NCBI GenBank assembly: GCA_036244855.1
Contig: BQKZ01005149.1
Span: 9,476-48,649, forward strand
Length of the DNA stretch: 39,174 nt
Direction of reading: 5' to 3'
From: Temnopleurus reevesii
Lineage: Eukaryota; Echinodermata; Echinoidea; Temnopleuroida; Temnopleuridae
Position numbers and translations under genes: made by a program. Positions 33,953 to 39,174 of the stretch are shown here, one piece after another. The notes below the pieces were generated by a model. That model ran no database searches. It was not told the DNA's origin and saw only the letters and a list, made by a program, of their open reading frames with translations. Positions within the stretch are counted from its first letter, which is position 1; each line of letters begins with the position of its first letter.

Positions 33953-34440
33953 GGAATTCAGTACTGCACTCTCTAAGAAAGCTATCAGGCATGTTTCTCT
34001 TTTTAAAAAAACTAGGATATTGGAAAGTCTAAAAAAAGATTGCTAATCTTACACTGTATATGTGTATGCAGTTACAAAACCAGACAATTTCCCTTTCTTA
34101 CTATTGTCTACATCACCACAACTGAAAATGTTTTGCTCAGGGCATAAAGTCCCTATAGCATTTCCATTTTCCTCATCATCGCATTAAAAACATGAACAAA
34201 ACATGCTCTTCTCATGTTACAACAAGCTACATATAACCACACTTCACAGGTTACAGAATGTCATGGAAATAAGAGTGCTAAGGGTACTTGATTTTGAGGT
34301 TTCCCTATAGCCTTGGGCATGACTTAACATTCATACAAGTATTCATTTGCCCTAGTCACATAGAAGCCCCAACTAACATGATTCAACACGGCTCGATTAG
34401 CTCAATGTCTTGTTCCAAACAAACATTAACTCTGCTCGAA
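33953..34440 (+). repeat. Tandem duplication unit 1 (529-bp period)
   Basis: This repeats at 34488-35020 with high similarity. Shared blocks include ATCAGGCATGTTTCTC, CTATTGTCTACATCACCAC, CATTTCCATTTTCCTCATC and ACAAGCTACATATAACCAC. It ends in the left half of the palindromic MITE (34349-34400), the right half of which is lost. Confidence 0.85.
34349..34400. mobile_element. Palindromic MITE family, half copy
   Basis: GCCCTAGTCACATAGAAGCC, then CATGATTCAACACGGCTCG, matches the left arm of the copy at 34885-35017. The inverse arm is absent. Confidence 0.7.
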
Positions 34441-34487
34441 CACGGAAAAGTGAAAAGCACTCATTTCATCAGTTGGCATCCACACAA

Positions 34488-35020
34488 GAAATTCATACTG
34501 CACTTCACAAGAAAGCAATCAGGCATGTTTCTCCTAAAAAACTAGAAAATTGGAAAGTCTGAAAATGAAAAAAAGAGGAATGCTATCTTACACACATGCA
34601 GTCACAAAACCAGACATTTCCCTTTCTTACTATTGTCTACATCACCACAACTGAAAATGTTTTGCTCCGGGCATAAAGTCCCTATAGCATTTCCATTTTC
34701 CTCATCATCGCATTAAAAACATGGACAAAGCATGTTCAGCTCATGTTACAACAAGCTACATATAACCACACTTCACAGGTTACAGAATGTCATGGAAACA
34801 AGCGTGCTAAGGGTACTTGATTTTGAGGTTTTCTGTACCCTAGGGCATGACCGATCGTTCTTGAACACATACAAGTATCCTTATGCCTCAGTCACATAGA
34901 AGCCCTAACTGAACACGATTCAACACGACTCATTGTTTTGAAGCAGCTTACTGTGCACTGAACAAACAAAGAGTCGTGTTTGATTGTGTTGCTTCCGGGC
35001 TTCTATGTGACTGGGGACTT
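34488..35020 (+). repeat. Tandem duplication unit 2
   Basis: Second unit of the 529-bp duplication; it retains the full palindromic MITE at its right end. There is no N between the units, so the duplication is likely real. Confidence 0.85.
34885..35017. mobile_element. Palindromic MITE family, copy 2
   Basis: The left arm CAGTCACATAGAAGCCC..AACACGACTC pairs with the right arm GAGTCGTGTTTGATTGTG, TTGCTTCCGGGCTTC and TATGTGACTGGGG. The left arm lacks part of the GGAAGCAACA segment seen in copies 1 and 3. Confidence 0.8.
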
Positions 35021-35362
35021 AGCATGTAATTTTATTCCCTTGGGGGACTTAAGGAAGTACATGTACATGTATGCACAGCGTGCAGAAAAGACAACAGATT
35101 TGAACAAAGTAAACAACTCCACTAAACATTCACAACAGTACGATTAATGCAAAAATTCCCCCTCTCTTTTTTTGAGGATAAAAGTCAAACAGTCAGACTT
35201 CAATATTCAGTTGAGATGACAGAGGGGTTAAGGGTGTGGGTTAACCCCCTCGGGCCCAGGGCAAAAAATTGCATAATGTGGTGTGTGTATGGGAGGGATC
35301 AGGGAGTAAGGAGAGTTTAGCATGTAGGCATGTCTCAATGAGCAGTGGTCTCCTGTAGATAG

Positions 35363-35443
35363 CTTAACCCATTGACTACTGAATTATGTAATACTTATAG
35401 ACTATGTGCATTGACAAGTCGGTTCGAGTAGTCAATGGGCTAA
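35363..35443. mobile_element. Short inverted-repeat element TTAACCCATTGACTAC
   Basis: TTAACCCATTGACTACTGAA at the left and GAGTAGTCAATGGGCTAA at the right are inverted repeats of about 18 bp enclosing about 45 bp with TATGTAATACTTATAG. Likely diverged relatives are at 19153-19233 and 29190-29264. A TTAA-type target is possible, but I cannot separate target from element. Confidence 0.65.
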
Positions 35444-35449
35444 AAGAAG

Positions 35450-37654
35450 AGTCTATCCAACAATGTGTTTTTATTTGTCAAAAAGAGCAGAAAATTGGGG
35501 GAGCTGAAAAAAAATTTTGAGGAAAATTGAACAAGCAATAAAAAAAAAGGTACTAATGTTTAATGATTAAGAAAATGGGCAATTCAGTGAAAATATTTAG
35601 ACATGTTGTTGCCAATTTGATGATTGATATTTATGGTGCAGAATTAATCACTTCTACAGAAAGATACAAAGTGTGTATAAATATGGAAATAGAGTGATCT
35701 ACATATCTATCATGAAGATAATCCTATATTTCAAAATTTCAGGAAACCATACTTGGGGCAAAAGTCATATTTTATAACATTGATATGAATATATAAATGG
35801 TCAATTGTACACTTATGATATCATCAGTTTCCAATTTGTCTGAATATCAAAAAACTCTCACAAGTTCTGTCTTATGAGTTGCCCAATTTTTCTCAAACTT
35901 GTTCTGAACTGTTCATCTGATTTTTCTGCTCCTGATGAACAAATATTTTTTGGGGTAGACTCCAACTTTTAAACTTCCACTTTTGAACATATTTCTGTAA
36001 AAGAGCGCTATATAAATGCTGATATTATTATAACATTAAAACAAAAGCATCATTTTAAAAGCTATGTTCTGCAGAGTGGATGATGGCAATAACCGAGCAT
36101 ACATTAATTATATGGTAGAACATTCGCTGACATCAAGTTACATAGAAGGAGCTCTTGATCGACGAGTTGTGTGCTATGCATCAACGAGATAAGAGATTAA
36201 CTGTGTGTTCACACTTGTATAAAGTCATTATAGAATCTGGATAGAACATACATCTACATGTACATTGAAGAAAGAGCATGCAAGGCCCAAAACTCACAAT
36301 TTCTAAGAATGACGTAAAAAACGAGCTTGAGCTTTTGATCCTAGCAGAATCTCACTCATTTATAGCAAAATGACTAATTCTTAAGAATGTTAAAAAATAG
36401 CAAGATGTGTAGGCAGACTATTACGCTACAGTTCTCAAATTCCCATGTGAATCATAATTCTTACTACAGTGTGGAGAAGTACTTTGTCAAATGATTTTTT
36501 CTAAACAATGTTCAAACATCATTTTCCGATTACACAAATGATTCATTGTAGCTCTTTGAGGAAAATGGGCCAGAAAAATTGGCACTTTTGCTATTCTTCT
36601 TTAATACATGTACAAAACAATTTCAATGATACCCGTCATGAACAAAAATTAAGTTTTGACTCTCTTTCGCTCTTCACTTCATTTTTATTCAAACCCATGA
36701 GGACTCATAAAAATATGAACCCTTCTTGAAAATTTCAACTGTTATTTTGATTTCAAAGCATAATTCAAAATTCAAAGCCACCATTTTGAGATGTGTAACA
36801 TCACAACCATTACAATCCGATATTCTAAGAAAGTGAAATATTTTCTCTCAGAAGCACTCAAACAAAAAATCTTTGATAGTGACTCTGAATATTCAAATTA
36901 ATGATAAAATGGAGAAAATTGCATGGTACAAGCTTTCTCGTCGAAACAACCGTCAAANAACCTGATTATATTTTTGAAATGATACGCTTAGTATTCTGAT
37001 TAACAGTATAAGAATCAGGTGAACTTTAGGTCAAAATACTACATTCATTTGCCAAAGTGGGTTGTAAGCCAGTCGTGACGTGTGCGGTGAGCTTTTTATT
37101 TGACAGTATAATCCAGCAACTATATACTCTCGAGTCTGAACATGCAGGTAACTTTGCACTCTGAATGCAGAGGTAACCTGCAGAGGTAACCTGCCAGCGG
37201 CACATAATATGGTGAGATTCATATGACGACTCCTTCTTGAATTAATCCTATTAATTTCCCATGAGGTGAGATCATCAGTTATTGTCTAACTTAAATTTCA
37301 TCTTACTGGAGAGACAATTGATGGGTACAGAGCTAGATAAGTGACTTAGATGATGATGAATTTATATTTAAAGGCGTTTCTCATTCAATTCTGAATATTT
37401 ACGCCTAATATTTACGACTTAGAAGGGAATGACTAATACATGTATTGCGAAGAAATGAACTAGAACTTTAACTGAGTTCAGCCACAAGCAAGTATCAGCC
37501 TTAATCAGCAATCACATGAATCAATTTCATAAAGTAATTGGTCCTGTATATACGAAATATTTTATAATCACATGAATCAATTTTATAAATTCATTGGTCC
37601 TGTATATCTCAAGAAAACCTTTTTTTAAATAGGATAAATAGAATGGATATCTTT
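35450..37654. other. Non-coding stretch, FDXR upstream intron or flank
   Basis: AT-rich DNA. It holds a diverged dispersed repeat at 35875-35975 (partner 18343-18440), a GCGCTATATAAATGC tail motif at 36006-36032, an N at 36957 (probable contig join), the dispersed repeat at 37350-37404, and a short direct repeat (AATCACATGAATCAATTT at about 37507-37524 and 37566-37583). I looked for earlier FDXR exons (glycine-rich FAD/NADPH motifs, GVRL.V.RLE) and saw none. Confidence 0.45.
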
Positions 37655-37765
37655 AGCCCCGGTCACATAGACTTCCGGAAGCAACACAATTCACCCGACT
37701 CGTGTGAATTTAACAAAGAGTCGGGGTGAACCGTGTTGCTTCCTGGGTCCTATGTGACCAGGGCT
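37655..37765. mobile_element. Palindromic MITE family, copy 3
   Basis: AGCCCCGGTCACATAGACTT, CCGGAAGCAACACAATTCAC and CCGACTCG form the left arm. GAGTCGGGGTGAACCGTG, TTGCTTCCTGGGTCC and TATGTGACCAGGGCT form the right arm. At 111 bp it has a shorter loop than copy 1. Confidence 0.82.
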
Positions 37766-37795
37766 TTAACTGGGTTTTGTCAGACCAAGTTTATC

Positions 37796-38523
37796 CTGGG
37801 GGGGGGGGGGGTCAATTTGACCCCTCCTTCAGATCTCGACCGTGGATCGCGCGATCGCCGCGAAATTTTGCATGCGCATAGTGTAGAGTGTAAACTACAT
37901 GACTGTATAGTTTGATTTTCTGAAAATTTATGAATTCTATTTTTAATTAATCAATTATGTAAATTTATGCATGAAATCCTGTTTTTTGTTCGATTTCACT
38001 CATTGAAGCTCCTAGAAAGCTAATTTTTGGTATAAATATTCTCCATATTATTCCTCACAATGCGTACTTGGAAAAAAATTGATGTGACAAGGTATTTCCT
38101 ATGTTTTTTTTTATTGCTTGATGAATTTCTTATGTATTTCTTTATTTTTTCAACCTTTTGTTTTCTATTGTTTTTTGGATGAAATTTATTGCAGAACATT
38201 TTTGAAGACATTTATGCTAAAATGAATTAATTACAACCCATAAAATTGACAATAACTACATCTTTATGAATTCAGACTGAAATCCCAATTTACATTGACT
38301 TTGTACATAAAATCACGTTTTTGAGCGATTTTCGGTCCGACATGCATGTACAAAAAGTGGCGCGGTGACGTAACCATATGCCCAATTTTTGCGAAAACAG
38401 TACTAAAAGTTGCGCAGGACTTGAAAGTAAAAAGTCAGTGAGTCTCGCGGTGAAAAAATTTTGCGCGGCGACGCGATCAAAAAATTTGTGGAGGGGGGGT
38501 TCAAATTGACCCCCCCCCCCCAG
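37796..38523. mobile_element. 0.73-kb inverted-repeat element with G-rich palindromic ends
   Basis: The left end is CTG plus a run of about 14 Gs, then TCAATTTGACCCCTCC and, further in, GATCGCGCGATCGCCGCGAA followed by ATTTTGC. The right end is the inverse: GCAAAATTTTTT-like, CGCCGCG..CGCGTCGCCG/GATCGCG, GGAGGGGGGGTTCAAATTGA, a C run, CAG. Each terminus is itself a palindrome (GGGGTCAA-TTTGACCCC). The inner part is AT-rich, with no transposase seen. CpG-rich ends (GCGCGATCGCCGCG) stand out from the surroundings. No clear target duplication could be fixed. Probably a non-autonomous DNA transposon; family unknown. Confidence 0.7.
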
Positions 38524-39174
38524 TTGGAATAGGGTTAAGGAAGGTTCATCCTGAGAATCAAAACCTCAAGGCTTCCGAAACTATGAGGGTCTCGCCGAAG
38601 CTTATACATGCAGAGCAATCATTTTATGGTAAGTTATTTAACTTGCTAAGGGGCCTAGTTTAGGTAGAAAAGGCACGAAGGCAACATGTACGAAGTAACC
38701 TTTGCACCTCGTTTATTAAAGAAGATAATAATATGAGACAGCAACTTGTACTAATTCACCTTGGCGCTTTGCATCGGAGGAGAAGAAGATAAACTTGTAT
38801 AAACTCACCTTGGCGCCTTGTTTAAGTCGAGAAGGCAAGAAAGGCAACTCGCGCAAACTCGCCTTCACACTACATGTATAAACTTTTGAAATACTGTCGC
38901 AGTTGCTGAAACAATTAGGTTTCGGCACTCAGTGTGCATCTAACTTTTCTTGGATGTTATTCCAAAAAGGCATAAGCCACCCAAAGGCTCAATGTGGATC
39001 AAAGGAGATATTCTATGGAAATACCATATAAGCTTTCAAAGTCTACGAAGTTCAATTGAGGATAATTAAGATGGAAAAGAATAACAAATTTATAAGTAAT
39101 AATCTAATTTAAAGTTCCTTTTTCCTGTTGAGGATTATGGTTATTTCAGATGGAAAAAATAATAAAATTTATAA
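38524..39174. other. Non-coding right edge with loose repeat
   Basis: Three imperfect direct repeats of roughly 60-70 bp occur at about 38674-38715, 38740-38790 and 38795-38860, sharing AAGGCAAC-TGTA, ACTCACCTTGGCGCCTTG and GAGAAG. The TCACCTTGG blocks resemble splice donors on the minus strand, but no exon was recognised. Confidence 0.45.

Noticed and set aside
38757..38830. TCACCTTGG blocks as FDXR splice donors on the minus strand
   Set aside because: They belong to a loose direct repeat, and the adjacent translation does not resemble FDXR.

Overview
The window reads as animal (metazoan) nuclear DNA: AT-rich, almost entirely non-coding, full of microsatellites, short inverted-repeat (MITE-like) elements and a dead Tc1/mariner transposon, with split coding exons bounded by GT/AG splice sites. 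The repeat style, together with two coexisting versions of one region that differ by SNPs, indels and transposon insertions, suggests a highly heterozygous marine invertebrate. A sea urchin or other echinoderm is my best guess, but this is inference from general character and not proof. No bacterial-type operons, CRISPR arrays, tRNAs or rRNAs were seen.

The one host gene I can recognise is FDXR (mitochondrial adrenodoxin/ferredoxin reductase), on the minus strand. Its last three coding exons lie at 33170-33341, 31976-32146 and 11514-11671. The phases fit (0, then 1, then 1), the joined reading frame is open for 166 residues and ends at a TAG. The 5' two thirds of the gene must lie beyond the right edge. 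The last intron spans about 20.3 kb as assembled and holds most of the window.

Layout. 149-278: palindromic MITE. 1068-2763: inactivated Tc1 element with TA duplication and IR/DR ends. 2783-4395: about 320-bp tandem repeat with embedded (TG)n. 4880-4960 and 5131-5481: CT and GAT microsatellites. 5.5-11.5 kb: mostly unique DNA with foldback elements and the FDXR 3' flank. 11.5-32 kb: FDXR last exon and giant intron. 32-34 kb: two more FDXR exons, each accompanied by decayed partial copies. 34-39.2 kb: upstream intronic or flanking DNA with a 0.53-kb tandem duplication, more copies of the palindromic MITE, and a 0.73-kb inverted-repeat element with G-rich palindromic ends.

Single N bases at 5126, 13911, 15624, 24680 and 36957 look like contig joins. 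The block 13912-17296 repeats 8940-10716 and 12240-13910 with breaks exactly at the Ns. It is most simply an alternative haplotype contig plus an unmerged contig overlap, not a biological tandem duplication. Comparing the two versions reveals two MITE insertions present in one and absent from the other.

The most interesting observations are the decaying array of FDXR exon fragments that keep splice-site motifs, the insertion-polymorphic MITEs with visible empty sites, and the four-copy palindromic family with AGCCCCGGTCACATAG-type ends.
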